In this document: positions 31,031-39,882 of the stretch, piece after piece
How positions within the stretch are numbered: the first letter of the stretch is position 1
Layout: each line of letters starts with the position of its first letter
NCBI GenBank assembly: GCA_903927605.1
Contig: CAIYNT010000299.1
Location: 1 to 39,882, forward strand
Length of the DNA: 39,882 nt
Source of the DNA: an uncultured Holophagaceae bacterium
Lineage (GTDB): Bacteria > Acidobacteriota > Holophagae > Holophagales > Holophagaceae
Direction of reading: 5' to 3'
Translations under genes and position numbers: made by a program
The notes under the pieces: model-generated
Databases searched by the model: none
What the model saw: the letters and a program-made list of their open reading frames with translations, nothing else
Told to the model about the DNA's origin: nothing

Positions 31031-32968
31031 ATGACGGCCACACACGGAGTCGGCATGTTCTTCCCAAGAATCTTGCGGATCGCTGCTCTCGTTGCGGCTG
31101 TCCTTCTGGCAGCCCCGCTGGATCTCCAGGCCCGAAGGCTCCAGTCCCGTTCCGGACCCGAACCAGCCGGGATCCAGGGCCACTACAACAAGCGCGAGGT
31201 CCTCATTCCCATGCGGGACGGTGTGCGCCTCTTCACGGCCATCTACACGCCGAAGGACACCAGCTACGCCTATCCCATCCTCCTGCAGCGCACGCCCTAC
31301 GGCGCGTTCCCCTACGGAGAGAAGTCCTTCACGGACCAGCTTGGCCCCTCTGTGCAATTTCAGGATGAGGGTCTCATATTCGTCTACCAGGACGTGCGGG
31401 GCCGGATGATGTCCGAAGGGGAGTTCGTGAACATGCGGCCCCAGCGGGCCGTCAGTGGTGCCGCCGTGGATGAGAGCACCGATACCTATGACACCATCGA
31501 GTGGCTGCTAAAGCACGTGAGCGGGAGCAATGGCAGGGTGGGCCAGTGGGGCATCAGCTACCCCGGCTTCTACACCGCCGTGGGCATGCTCGCGGGCCAT
31601 CCCGCCCTCAAAGCCGTGTCGCCCCAGGCGCCCATCGTGGACTGGTTCCAGGGCGATGACTTCCATCGCAACGGTGCCCTCTGGCTGCCCCACGCCTTCA
31701 ACTTCATGGTGACCTTCGGCAAGCCCAGGCCAACCCCCATCGGCGCCTGGCCCACCCCCCTGGAACATGGCACCTCGGATGGCTACGACTGGTTCCTGCG
31801 CCTGGGTAGCACCGGCGCCACCCGGCAGTACACGAAGGACGTGGCCTTCTGGAACGAGATGCTGGACCACCCGACCTACGACGCCTTCTGGCAGGCCCGC
31901 AACCTGCGGCCCCAACTGAAGGACGTGCAGCCCGCCGTGCTCACCGTGGGCGGCTGGTTCGACGCAGAGAACCTCTACGGCACCCTCCAGGTCTTCCAGG
32001 CCCTCGGCCGTCAGAGCCCCGCCACGGACAGCCGCCTGGTCATGGGCCCTTGGTCCCACGGAGGATGGGAGCGGAGCAAGGGGGACCACCTGGGCCCCGT
32101 GCAATTTGGGGCCGATACCTCGGAATGGTTCCAGGCCAAGGTGCTCTTCCCCTTTTTCATGCACCACCTGAAGGAAACCAGAGACCCCGTCCCGGCGAAG
32201 GCCACCGTCTTCGAGACTGGCCCCAATCGCTGGCATAACCTCGATGCCTGGCCACCAAAAGGGACGAAACCCTCGGAGCTCTACCTTCAGCCCGGTGGAC
32301 AGCTTTCCTTCACGCCACCATCAGCCGACAGTGGCGCGGATTCCTTCATCTCCGACCCGGCCAAACCCGTACCCTTCATTGAACAGGTGGCCATCGGCAT
32401 GCCCAAGGAGTACATGACGGCGGATCAGCGCTTCGCGGGGCGGCGTCCGGATGTGCTGGTGTTCCAGACCCAGGTGCTGGCGGAAGATCTGACCCTGGCC
32501 GGAGCCCTTCGCCCAGACCTGTTCGTGGCCACCACGGGCACCGATGCCGACTGGGTAGTGAAGCTCATCGATGTCTATCCCGATGCCTTCAAGAACCCCG
32601 ACTTCCAGCCGGGCGGCCCCGTCTGGGACCCCGATCCCAACCCCATGGGCGGTTATCAGCAGCTGGTGCGCGGCGAAGTCATGCGGGGCAAGTTCCGCGA
32701 CAGCCTGGAGCAGCCTGCCCCCTTCACGCCCGGTCAGCCCACCCGCGTGGCCTGGACCATGAACGACATCTTCCACACCTTCCAGAAGGGCCACCGCGTC
32801 ATGGTGCAGATCCAGAGCACCTGGTTCCCCCTCATGGACCGCAATCCCCAGGTGTTCATGGACATCAATCAGGCCAGGCCCGAAGACTACAAGAAGGCCA
32901 CCCACACCGTGTTTCATAACGCCGCGAGACCCAGTGGCATCGGGGTGGGTCGGTATTCGGAGAAGTGA
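31031..32968 (+). CDS. CocE/NonD family hydrolase, secreted
   Basis: 645 aa from ATG 31031; another ATG at 31055 begins the signal peptide MFFPRILRIAALVAAVLLAA and could be the true start. Alpha/beta-hydrolase of peptidase family S15, including alpha-amino-acid ester hydrolases and cocaine esterase. Nucleophile Ser176 in GQWGISYPGFY, Asp in TVGGWFDAENLYG, His343 in MGPWSHGGW. The jelly-roll C-terminus (RVAWTMNDIFHTFQKGHRVM) is present. The signal peptide suggests periplasmic action on peptide-like esters or amides; substrate unknown. Confidence 0.92.
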   Translation: MTATHGVGMFFPRILRIAALVAAVLLAAPLDLQARRLQSRSGPEPAGIQGHYNKREVLIPMRDGVRLFTAIYTPKDTSYAYPILLQRTPYGAFPYGEKSFTDQLGPSVQFQDEGLIFVYQDVRGRMMSEGEFVNMRPQRAVSGAAVDESTDTYDTIEWLLKHVSGSNGRVGQWGISYPGFYTAVGMLAGHPALKAVSPQAPIVDWFQGDDFHRNGALWLPHAFNFMVTFGKPRPTPIGAWPTPLEHGTSDGYDWFLRLGSTGATRQYTKDVAFWNEMLDHPTYDAFWQARNLRPQLKDVQPAVLTVGGWFDAENLYGTLQVFQALGRQSPATDSRLVMGPWSHGGWERSKGDHLGPVQFGADTSEWFQAKVLFPFFMHHLKETRDPVPAKATVFETGPNRWHNLDAWPPKGTKPSELYLQPGGQLSFTPPSADSGADSFISDPAKPVPFIEQVAIGMPKEYMTADQRFAGRRPDVLVFQTQVLAEDLTLAGALRPDLFVATTGTDADWVVKLIDVYPDAFKNPDFQPGGPVWDPDPNPMGGYQQLVRGEVMRGKFRDSLEQPAPFTPGQPTRVAWTMNDIFHTFQKGHRVMVQIQSTWFPLMDRNPQVFMDINQARPEDYKKATHTVFHNAARPSGIGVGRYSEK

Positions 32969-32974
32969 ATTTTC

Positions 32975-33044
32975 ACCACGAAGGCAGGAAGACCACGAGA
33001 ACTGACGTCGCATGTTTTCTTCGTGGTCCTTCCGTCTTCGTGGT
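32975..33044. terminator. Long imperfect inverted repeat between convergent genes
   Basis: Arms of 27-28 nt, starting ACCACGAAGGC and ending GTCTTCGTGGT, pair with a few mismatches around a loop of about 15 nt. Each arm is itself built from ACCACGA units. It lies between the convergent CocE-type and methyltransferase genes and probably ends both transcripts. It resembles the CACCACGAAG-type extragenic repeats scattered in many environmental genomes. Confidence 0.65.
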
Positions 33045-33057
33045 TAGGAACTCCGTT

Positions 33058-34116
33058 TTACGCCGTCTTCCATCCTTCGAGCACCCTGAACCGGCTGCCC
33101 ATCATGTTGGGCAGGGTGAGTTGGAGGAGGTTCTCGGTGCGTTTCATCCGGTCCGGGACGGGGAGTGACATCCAGTCGGCGCCCCACTCATCCAGGGGTG
33201 CGTGGGTGCGGATCCACTTGCTCAGTTCCATGTGGTTGAGATCCGACAGGCCTTCCGCTTCCAGCAGCACAGCCAGACGAGTGAAATCGACATCTGCTGT
33301 CAGGTCGGCTTCACCCAGATCCTCGTGCCACTTCCCATCGACGCTGTGGGCCTTGAAGCGGCGCAGGTCGGCGCCCTTGGCCAGCAGCCGCGCGGCGGAT
33401 TCGCCGTAGTCCACCGCCAGGAAGAGGCCCGCTTCCAAGGAGGAGGCCAGTCCATGCACCAGACCCGGCAGGGCCTCGCACCAGATGCTGCCATCGTTGG
33501 GCTCCAGCCCATCGGTTTGGCTGGCGAACCAGGCTCCCGCTTCACCCGGATCGGCAACCCGCCACTCGGGACCGGCCATGGTCAGCATTTCACACAGCCA
33601 CCGTTCTCCATCCCAGCGCCAGGGTTGGGCGGGCAGGGCGTCAAAGAGTTCGTTGCTGAAGATGGCCCCGGTGAAGGGGTCCAGTCGTTCCGACTCGGCG
33701 GCAAACCGCGTGCGGTTTCCTGATAAAAAAGGAGCCAGGGCTTCTTCGGCTGCGTGTCTGGCCGCTGGGTTGTCATCGCGATGGACGTAGATGAGTGCCT
33801 CGGCAAAAGGACCGGACACGGCGTTCAGCACATCACGGCCCAGCCAGCCTCGGCCCGCGCCGGGCTCCAGGGCGGTGAAGCGCGCGGGCCGACCCAGCCG
33901 CTCCCAGGCCGCTTCCAACCGCAGGGCGAGGGTCTGACCCAGCAGGGGACCCAGATCCAGGGCCGTGTAGTAGTCCTTGCCGTCGAAACCCCAGGGCCCT
34001 TGGGCACGCCGGTAGTAACCATGCTCCGGGTGGTAGAGGCCCAGGGCCATCACCTCGGCGGCGGGGACGGGACCCTGGGCGAGTCGAGCTCGGAGGATGT
34101 CATTCAAGGAATTCAC
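33058..34116 (-). CDS. MidA/NDUFAF7-type SAM-dependent methyltransferase
   Basis: 352 aa from GTG 34116, which overlaps the MMPL stop (GTGA) and follows GGAG. The frame remains open to 34422 but that part lies inside the MMPL gene and reads as shadow. Family features: YYTALDLGPLLGQTLALRLE, the SAM-binding loop LEPGAGRGWLGRD, IFSNELFDALP and LAVDYGES. In mitochondria the homologue methylates an arginine of complex I; the bacterial substrate is unknown. Confidence 0.88.
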   Translation of the reverse strand: MNSLNDILRARLAQGPVPAAEVMALGLYHPEHGYYRRAQGPWGFDGKDYYTALDLGPLLGQTLALRLEAAWERLGRPARFTALEPGAGRGWLGRDVLNAVSGPFAEALIYVHRDDNPAARHAAEEALAPFLSGNRTRFAAESERLDPFTGAIFSNELFDALPAQPWRWDGERWLCEMLTMAGPEWRVADPGEAGAWFASQTDGLEPNDGSIWCEALPGLVHGLASSLEAGLFLAVDYGESAARLLAKGADLRRFKAHSVDGKWHEDLGEADLTADVDFTRLAVLLEAEGLSDLNHMELSKWIRTHAPLDEWGADWMSLPVPDRMKRTENLLQLTLPNMMGSRFRVLEGWKTA

Positions 34117-36662
34117 TTTTTCTCCAAGGGCCACTTCTCCAGCAGCACGGGCAGCAGCCACTGGGTGAGCAGCAGGGCCAAGGCGACGCCACCTAGGCAG
34201 GCGAGGCCGAGACCCCGCAGGCCGCGATAGCCGCTGAAGACCATGCCACCAAAACCGGCGAGGGTGGTGCCAGCACAGACGGCGTTCACGCGCGCCACGC
34301 GCTGGGGTGCATCGCTCTCGCTGCGGGCGCGGTGCAGCAGGTTGAAGGCTGTGTCCACGCTCACCCCCAGCGCGATGGGGATGGCCATGAGGGACAGGAA
34401 GGTCAGCGGCTCGCCACCCCAACCGAGGGCTCCGAAGACCCCGGCCTGGCTGGCGAGCAGGGGCACCAGGGCGTACCAGGCGAAACGCAAACTGCGTCCA
34501 AAGACGGCGATGACCACAAAGATGCCCGCCAAAGCCAGGAGCACGGCCTCCTGAACCGCCTCCTTGGCGATGCCCTTCACCACCCGGAAGAGAGGTTGGG
34601 TCCCTACGAAACGGCCCCCTGCCGCTTCCACGATGGGGGTGAGCCGGAGGAGGGCGGCCTCATCCAGCCGCAGGGGCACTGTCAGGGCAGGGGCCAGGGG
34701 CGGGGGTTTCCGGCCCTTGTGAAGCCCGTCCCAGAGATTCCATGGGCGGTGCTCTTCCGGCTGAGGGATTCGTGGCAGCAGCGCTTCTAAGGCCCGCACA
34801 GGTTGGGTCGGATCCGCGGAAGCTGAAGCCAGGGCCGCCAGGGGACCTTCCAGAGCGGCGGGATCCAGGCCGGCCTTGGCGGCGGCTTCCAGCACCTGCC
34901 GACGCCAGGTTTCCGACCCCAGCCCGTGGCGAAGCTCGGGATCGAGGGATTTCCAGTCAGGTGCCGGCAACCCGGCCTCCCGCAGAATGGGGCTGAGCTT
35001 GTTCCATCGCGCCGGCAGACGATCCGGATCTTCCAGTGGGATCTGGAGGGCCAGGGGCTGGAGGCTGGCCCCGAGGGTCCGCGTCAGCCGCTCCTGCAGG
35101 GTAAGGGCCGGGTTCCCCGCGGCCCGGAAGCGCCGCAGATCCTCTTCCCAACGGGTGCGGGGCGCACCCACCAGGGCCAGGGCCAGGAGGGCCAGGGCCG
35201 CCCAGGGGGCCCAGCGGTGACGAGGAGCAGAAGCGGCGGCCGGTCCCGGCGCAAAGGTTCCAGTTCCGCGGTCCAACCCGACCAGGAGCGCGGGCAGCAC
35301 CAGGAAGGTGGCGGCGAGGCAGGCCAACAGACCGAGTCCGGTGGTCAGGCCCAGGTCGCGGATGCCGGGGAAAGGTGCAAAGGCAAGGGCCAGGAAGGCC
35401 AGAGCCGTGGCAATGGCCCCCGCCACCACACCGGGGCCGGTGCTGAGCAGCGCCGCCCGCAGGGCCTGTGGCTTGGATCGACCGGCCCGGCGCTCGTCCC
35501 GATAGCGGCTGAAGAGAAGGATACCGACATCGTCGCCGACCCCCAACAGCACCGCACCAAAGCCTGCGGCCATCAAGTTCACCCGGCCCAGGATCCAACC
35601 CGTCAATCCCAGGGCCCAGATCATGCCGATGAGGAGGGGCACCATGACGAACCCGTAACCGGCCAGGGTGCGGAACCCCAGCCAGTAGACCAGACCGATG
35701 AGGACAAAGCTCAGGCCGAGGCTCAAGAGCACTTCCACCGTGAGGCGATGGGATTCCCAGGCCGTGATGGCGTGGGCGCCGGTGACCTGAAGACGGAAGA
35801 CACGTCCATCCGCTGGCTCCAGCGCAACCTCGGCTCCCCGGAGGCTCGCGGACGCAGGCAGGGGTCCGTGGGCCCCGCGACCCAGCCAGACCAGCGCTCG
35901 GGTGGTGGCCTTTACGTCCGTGGGTGGAAATCCAGCCACCAGCGGCAGCAGCACGAAGTGACCATCCTTGGTCTCGAAATAGCCGGTACGCACACGCAGG
36001 GTGAAGGCCCGGCCCAGTTCCTTGGCCTTGGTCATGCCTTCGCCGTTCTGGGGCGCGAGGTCCCGCAGGCCGAGCGGATCCAGCCGGGCCAGGGCCGCGG
36101 GCAGGGGCTCCGGGGACGACAGTGCCTTGGCGGTGGCTCGAAGGCGGCGCTGGAGCAAGGCGGGGTCCATCAGCGGCGCCAGGCGGTCCCCCAACCAGGC
36201 GGGTGCCAGGGTGTAGAGGGTCTCCGTGGTGAGGCGACTCACGGCGGCATCGCCTTCGGTGATGGCGCCCACCGCGAGCAGCGCCGGCCATGGACTGACC
36301 CCGCCGGGTCCCGGGACCGGGATCGGATCCGATAGGCGACCCTCTGCTGCCAGACCATTCAGAGGCAGATTCCCCTGGGTCAGCAGGCGATCCACCAGGC
36401 CCTCGGCCCAGGCGCGACGGGCCTCCAGGTCTGCCTCGCCGCCCTCGGCCACCAGCCAGAGCAGTTCCTGCTGGCCTACCCCCGCCACCAGGTTCGCGCG
36501 CACCGCCGGATGCTCCGAGGGCAACAGGCTCATGAGGTCCAGAGCCCGTTCCACCCGCAGCGTGCCCCATCCAAGAATGAGCGTCAGACCTGCCACGAGG
36601 AACCACAGACCCCGCGACCGGGAGAGGTGCAGATGGAGCAGGCCGCGCAGCAGGGCTTTCAT
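34113..36662 (-). CDS. RND/MMPL family membrane exporter
   Basis: 849 aa, two halves each with one leading membrane span, a periplasmic loop and a five-span bundle. First span FLVAGLTLILGWGTL (near 22-36); first bundle from VLLSLGLSFVLIGLVYWLGF; the GVGDDVGILLFSRYRDERR block is the typical charged motif of MMPL transporters, with a second version GVSVDTAFNLLHRARSE near the C-terminus. It recalls lipid exporters such as HpnN, but hopanoid export is a guess. Between the DnaC-like gene (3 nt) and the methyltransferase (4-nt overlap). Confidence 0.9.
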   Translation of the reverse strand: MKALLRGLLHLHLSRSRGLWFLVAGLTLILGWGTLRVERALDLMSLLPSEHPAVRANLVAGVGQQELLWLVAEGGEADLEARRAWAEGLVDRLLTQGNLPLNGLAAEGRLSDPIPVPGPGGVSPWPALLAVGAITEGDAAVSRLTTETLYTLAPAWLGDRLAPLMDPALLQRRLRATAKALSSPEPLPAALARLDPLGLRDLAPQNGEGMTKAKELGRAFTLRVRTGYFETKDGHFVLLPLVAGFPPTDVKATTRALVWLGRGAHGPLPASASLRGAEVALEPADGRVFRLQVTGAHAITAWESHRLTVEVLLSLGLSFVLIGLVYWLGFRTLAGYGFVMVPLLIGMIWALGLTGWILGRVNLMAAGFGAVLLGVGDDVGILLFSRYRDERRAGRSKPQALRAALLSTGPGVVAGAIATALAFLALAFAPFPGIRDLGLTTGLGLLACLAATFLVLPALLVGLDRGTGTFAPGPAAASAPRHRWAPWAALALLALALVGAPRTRWEEDLRRFRAAGNPALTLQERLTRTLGASLQPLALQIPLEDPDRLPARWNKLSPILREAGLPAPDWKSLDPELRHGLGSETWRRQVLEAAAKAGLDPAALEGPLAALASASADPTQPVRALEALLPRIPQPEEHRPWNLWDGLHKGRKPPPLAPALTVPLRLDEAALLRLTPIVEAAGGRFVGTQPLFRVVKGIAKEAVQEAVLLALAGIFVVIAVFGRSLRFAWYALVPLLASQAGVFGALGWGGEPLTFLSLMAIPIALGVSVDTAFNLLHRARSESDAPQRVARVNAVCAGTTLAGFGGMVFSGYRGLRGLGLACLGGVALALLLTQWLLPVLLEKWPLEKK

Positions 36663-36665
36663 CGG

Positions 36666-37553
36666 CTAGATTCGTTCCATCCGCTCGATCCAGGGTTTGA
36701 GGGCGGGCACCATCTCCACCCGTTCGGCACCCCGCAGCCGCTCGAAAAGGCTGCTGTCCTCCAGCCGGACAAGGGGATGGTTCTCGCGCCGATCCATGGC
36801 CTCCGGCGGGTAGGACGCCGTGAGGAGGGTGGGCAGCTCTTCGCTGTAGCGATGATCCAGCAACTGAGCCAGGGCCTGGGCGACACGGATGTCCGAATCC
36901 ATGCGGTCCCAGTCGTCCAGCACGAGGATGGGCTGTTCCTGAAGGGGCTCGATGAGGTCGCGGACGCTTTGGAAGGCCTGGTTCTGATAGCTTCGGACAT
37001 CGTGATAGACGTCCTTGATGGCCTGGCTGAGGGTCCGCACGGATACGAAGCTGCCACCGCGACCCGTGCGCTCAGTCCAGGCCCGCAGGGCCGCCGCGGC
37101 CAGGGTGCTCCGGCCGCTCTGGGCAGGGCCGTGGATCCACCACAGCTCCCAGCCATGCCGGAACTTGTGCTTGCCTGTGGTGGCCCACTGGGACAGGCTC
37201 TCGGCCCCGGCGGGACGAATGCCATGCTCAGGGCGCTTGCGGAGGGCCTGCAGCAGCTTGGCCAGCTCGTCTCGTCCTTCCAGCTCCCCGACCTCGTCCA
37301 CCGGGCGGGTCAATAGATCCTCCAGATCTGGCACCCGGTCCAGAAGGGCCCGCACGCCACTGGCCTGGGCGTTGTTCCACCACTTCCAGAACCGAGAGAA
37401 ATCCGCCTCTCGGTATCGGGAGGGAAGGCCCAGGGTCTCGGCATCGGGTGCCACATCCGCCGTGCATCCGCATACCAGCACCGGTTTTTGCGGATCCGCG
37501 TCGAACACCAAGCCCTTGCCCTGACAGCGGGGGCAGTCCGGTCGACCTTTCAT
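36666..37553 (-). CDS. DnaC/IstB-like ATPase with zinc-binding head and altered P-loop
   Basis: 295 aa. N-terminal CPRCQGKG and a CGC at residues 28-30 make a probable zinc site, as in DnaC-type helicase loaders; ADFSRFWKWW follows. The ATPase part has HGPAQSGRSTLAAAA near residues 139-153, where the conserved P-loop Lys is Arg, and Walker B PILVLDDWDRMD. The Arg substitution may reduce ATP turnover. The gene starts 4 nt inside the sigma-factor stop and lies 3 nt from the exporter. Helicase-loader role inferred by fold only. Confidence 0.75.
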   Translation of the reverse strand: MKGRPDCPRCQGKGLVFDADPQKPVLVCGCTADVAPDAETLGLPSRYREADFSRFWKWWNNAQASGVRALLDRVPDLEDLLTRPVDEVGELEGRDELAKLLQALRKRPEHGIRPAGAESLSQWATTGKHKFRHGWELWWIHGPAQSGRSTLAAAALRAWTERTGRGGSFVSVRTLSQAIKDVYHDVRSYQNQAFQSVRDLIEPLQEQPILVLDDWDRMDSDIRVAQALAQLLDHRYSEELPTLLTASYPPEAMDRRENHPLVRLEDSSLFERLRGAERVEMVPALKPWIERMERI

Positions 37554-38416
37554 GGCCCATCCCCCCCTCTCAGGAAGCCACCCAGCACCTCCCGGCGGCG
37601 CTCGCGGATGCGCGCGAAGGCCCGCTCCTCCAATTGGCGCACCCGCTCGCGGGAAATGGGTGGATCGAAGCGCTTGCCGATCTGTTCGAGGGTCAGCGGA
37701 TCCTCGCCACCGATGCCGAAGTGCAAGGAGATGATGGTGCGTTCCTTTTCACTCAGGGCGGCCAGGCTGACTTCGATCTGCTCGAGGAAAGACTCCTGAT
37801 CCAGCGTGTGCATGGCGGAGGGTTCCACCTCTTGTTCCAGGCTGTCTCCCACCGTGAGATCAGAGTCACCGAGGCCCTGCTCTGTGGAGACGGTGGACGT
37901 CGTCTGCTGAAGCAGTTGGTACCGCTCCACGTCCTCAATACTCAGGCTGGCGGCCTGGGCAATCTCCTGGAGCATGGGCGTGCGCCCCAGTGCCTGGCTG
38001 AGTTTTTGCGTCACGCGGTTGAGGTGCACCAGATGGCCTGCCACCTTCTGGGGCAAGCGGATCTTGTTCCCATGTTCGGCCAGGGCGTGGAAGATGGCCT
38101 GCCGCACCCACCAGGAGGCGTAGGTCAGGAACTTGTTCTGCCGCTCGGGATCAAAGCGCTTGGCTGCTTCAATGAGGCCGAGATTGCCTTCGCTGATGAG
38201 ATCCAGCAGATCGAGTCCCATGCCTTCAAACTTGCGGGCCTCCTTCACCACAAAACGCAGATTCCCCTCCACCAGTTTGCGAAGGCCCTCGGGGTTGCGG
38301 TCGTTCTGCCACAGGCGCCCGTTGATCCGCTCCTCCTCTGCCGTCAGCAGGGGCAGATGGCGGATCGAGTCGAAGTACTTGTCGAGCGAGCGCTCTTCGA
38401 GATGCCGGAGGGGCAC
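37550..38416 (-). CDS. Group 2 RNA polymerase sigma-70 factor
   Basis: 288 aa without the region 1.1 of a housekeeping factor. Region 1.2 DKYFDSIRHLPLLTAEEE, region 2 with NLRFVVKEARKFEGMGLDLL, DLISEGNLGLIEAAKRFDPE and FLTYASWWVRQAIFHALAE, region 3, and region 4 LTLEQIGKRFDPPISRERVRQ are all present. It resembles RpoS-like stress sigma factors or short RpoD relatives. First gene of the unit that runs on through the DnaC-like ATPase, exporter and methyltransferase. Its promoter would lie in the 65 nt before 38482. Confidence 0.93.
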   Translation of the reverse strand: MPLRHLEERSLDKYFDSIRHLPLLTAEEERINGRLWQNDRNPEGLRKLVEGNLRFVVKEARKFEGMGLDLLDLISEGNLGLIEAAKRFDPERQNKFLTYASWWVRQAIFHALAEHGNKIRLPQKVAGHLVHLNRVTQKLSQALGRTPMLQEIAQAASLSIEDVERYQLLQQTTSTVSTEQGLGDSDLTVGDSLEQEVEPSAMHTLDQESFLEQIEVSLAALSEKERTIISLHFGIGGEDPLTLEQIGKRFDPPISRERVRQLEERAFARIRERRREVLGGFLRGGDGP

Positions 38417-38481
38417 GGATCACCTAAGGGGAAGGATCAGCATAGCAAGCGATCCAGGGCCCCAGGAGAACTCGGAGGAAG

Positions 38482-38859
38482 TCAGCGCTTGCGCAGTCCG
38501 TGGGGGGCGAGTTTCACCAGCCCAGTGGCCGAGGTGGGCTTTGGCACGTCCTTGAGGCCGGCCGCCTCCAGTGCATGCGCCAGACGCTCCAGGTCCTCCT
38601 GAAGATGGTTCAGGCGCTCCCTCATGCTTAGCACCACTTCGACACCGGCCAGATTCACGCCGAGGTCACGGGTGAGATTCAGGATGAACTCCAGGCGTTC
38701 CAGATCCTCGTCACTGTATAAGCGCGTCTTCCCTTCGGTGCGACTGGGGGTGAGCAGGCCCTCGCGCTCGTAAAGGCGAAGCGTCTGAGGATGCACGCTG
38801 TAGCGCATCGACACCACGCCGATCATGTAGGCGCCAAGTCTCGGATCCCTCGAACTCAT
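38482..38859 (-). CDS. hspR: HspR-type MerR-family heat-shock regulator
   Basis: 125 aa. MerR winged helix: [40 protein letters not shown], then [20 protein letters not shown] and a helical tail. In bacteria with this arrangement HspR represses the dnaK-grpE-dnaJ-hspR operon with DnaK as co-repressor. Its ATG overlaps the dnaJ stop by 4 nt, which supports the assignment. Confidence 0.9.
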   Translation of the reverse strand: MSSRDPRLGAYMIGVVSMRYSVHPQTLRLYEREGLLTPSRTEGKTRLYSDEDLERLEFILNLTRDLGVNLAGVEVVLSMRERLNHLQEDLERLAHALEAAGLKDVPKPTSATGLVKLAPHGLRKR

Positions 38860-39882
38860 CTGGCACTCCGCTGCTTGCGTACGTCTGAATCGTTCAGGTC
38901 GGCCAGTTCCCGGAGCAGTTCCTTGCTGCGCTCATCCTGGATCGAGGGGGTCACAAGGACTACCTCGGCGATGAGATCCCCCCGCTGGCTGCCCCGGGGG
39001 ATTGGCATGCCCTTGCCCTTCAGGCGCAGTCGTGCCCCGGTCTGGGTGCCCGGTGGGACCTTAATGGTCTGCTGCCCCTCTGGCGTCGGCACATCCACCT
39101 TCGCCCCGAGCGCCGCCTCTGAGAAGCTGATGGGCAGGCGCACGTAGAGATTGGGGCCCTTGCGCTCGAAGCGCGCATCCGGTTCCATGCTGATCTGCAA
39201 GAAGAGGTCGCCGGGCCCGCCACCCCTTCGTCCAGCCTCACCCTTGCCGGCCACCCGCAGACGCGCTCCGTCTTCCACTCCAGCCGGGATGGCAATGGTG
39301 ACGGTCTCCTGCCGAGCATGGCGGCCGGCGCCATCGCAATCGGGGCAGGCTGGAGCCTTGGTGCCCCGCCCGCCGCACTCCGGACAGGTGCGCCCGAAGG
39401 AGAGGAAACCCGAACCTCCTCCCACCTTGCCTTTGCCCTGGCAGGTAGGGCAGGTCTCCTGTTTGCGACTGGACTCACCGGTGCCGTGACAGGTCAAGCA
39501 GGGCTCCGACCGGTTCACGCGTAAGCTTAGGCGTGTCCCCTCATAGGCCTCCTTGAATCCCAACCGCACCGAATGGATCAGATCTTCGCCGCGCTCGGGC
39601 CCCTGGCGGACTGGCCGACCGCCGAAGCCGGCGAAGATATCCTCAAAACCAAAGCCCGCCCCCTGCTGGAAGCCGGGTGGGATCTGGGTGCCAGGACCAT
39701 TCGGGTCCCCGTAGTTATCGTAGTTCTTCCGCTTCTCGGGATCCGAAAGTACGTCGTTGGCTTCGGCAAGTTTCTTGAACTCGGCCTCCGCCTTTGCGTT
39801 GCCCGGATTCAGATCCGGATGGTGCTTTCGGGCCAGCTTGCGATACGCCTTCTTGACGTCCTCCTCCGAGGCCGATCGAGGC
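38856..39882 (-). CDS. dnaJ: DnaJ chaperone, 5' end cut by the window
   Basis: Reading frame open from the window edge; about 10 N-terminal residues are missing. J-domain with HPD ([14 protein letters not shown]), Gly/Phe-rich linker ([19 protein letters not shown]), four zinc repeats [24 protein letters not shown] and CPDCDGAG, and the C-terminal substrate-binding domains. The frame between linker and zinc repeats is intact when read carefully. Coupled to hspR, so likely the end of a dnaK-type operon that continues to the right. Confidence 0.95.
   Translation of the reverse strand, partial: PRSASEEDVKKAYRKLARKHHPDLNPGNAKAEAEFKKLAEANDVLSDPEKRKNYDNYGDPNGPGTQIPPGFQQGAGFGFEDIFAGFGGRPVRQGPERGEDLIHSVRLGFKEAYEGTRLSLRVNRSEPCLTCHGTGESSRKQETCPTCQGKGKVGGGSGFLSFGRTCPECGGRGTKAPACPDCDGAGRHARQETVTIAIPAGVEDGARLRVAGKGEAGRRGGGPGDLFLQISMEPDARFERKGPNLYVRLPISFSEAALGAKVDVPTPEGQQTIKVPPGTQTGARLRLKGKGMPIPRGSQRGDLIAEVVLVTPSIQDERSKELLRELADLNDSDVRKQRSAR

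Noticed and set aside
34117..34422. N-terminal extension of the methyltransferase frame
   Set aside because: It lies inside the exporter coding region and reads as Arg/Pro-rich shadow; GTG 34116 has a ribosome site and the GTGA overlap.
34926..36606. Long open frames on both strands (469 and 549 aa) across the exporter gene
   Set aside because: Low-complexity Gly/Arg/Pro-rich translations; they are shadows of the GC-rich exporter gene, which has clear membrane segments.
39560..39882. Apparent frameshift near the dnaJ linker
   Set aside because: Re-reading the complement at 39661-39720 shows a continuous frame from the J-domain through the Gly/Phe linker into the zinc repeats.

Overview
The window reads as a junction between an integrated genomic island (left, about 1 to 21,852) and an ordinary chromosomal backbone (right, about 21,853 to the end). 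The DNA is GC-rich. The right half encodes dnaJ-hspR, a group 2 sigma-70 factor, agmatine deiminase and N-carbamoylputrescine amidase, a MeaB-type GTPase, a CocE-type hydrolase and an RND/MMPL exporter. That mix, and the general look of the proteins, suggests an acidobacterium of the Holophaga/Geothrix type. This is a judgement from gene content, not a search result.

Island, left part (1-4,721): a minus-strand set of phage- or plasmid-like genes. It has a MerR/excisionase-like helix-turn-helix protein, a BRO-N antirepressor-like protein, two unknown proteins and a RepA/AAA_25-type ATPase. Beyond it lies a two-gene unit of unknown function with its own good promoter. An 8-bp tandem repeat sits at the extreme left edge.

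Island, middle (4,722-13,608): a minus-strand restriction/defence block. A 1341-residue DUF4011-helicase-Vsr-DUF3320 protein, a small winged-helix protein, McrB (with an EVE-like domain inserted in its GTPase module) and McrC form one tight operon. Upstream of it is an SRA-like/HNH type IV nuclease.

Island, right part (13,920-21,597): four genes that look like one uncharacterised system. They are A (299 aa, minus, zinc-ribbon tail), B (235 aa), C (tandem AAA+ ATPase, 698 aa) and D (137 aa). D is homologous to the N-terminal part of A and its start overlaps the stop of C. The A, B and C-D transcription units each begin with the same bipartite element, GGTGCA-N19-TATAGG, whose right half lies in a CCCTATAGGG palindrome. 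A Fic AMP-transferase gene with a perfect inverted-repeat operator and an AlbA_2/HATPase regulator follow; a further CCCTATAGGG lies before the latter.

Junction (21,645-22,260): six 10-bp iterons, then a 45-nt 3' fragment of tRNA-His(GTG). This fits the distal attachment site of an element that entered a tRNA-His gene lying left of the window. Next come a 20-bp perfect hairpin, two tandem 80-nt tRNA-like structured repeats with a compensatory base-pair change, and an intact tRNA-Arg(TCT).

Backbone (22,300-39,882): gamma-glutamyltransferase, a lipoprotein, tRNA-Pro(TGG), a secreted protein, a zinc-ribbon protein, meaB, a PilZ/receiver-like protein, the aguA-aguB pair, a CocE/NonD hydrolase, then a minus-strand run of sigma factor, DnaC-like ATPase, MMPL exporter and MidA-type methyltransferase. 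hspR and dnaJ (cut by the window edge) lie just upstream of the sigma factor.
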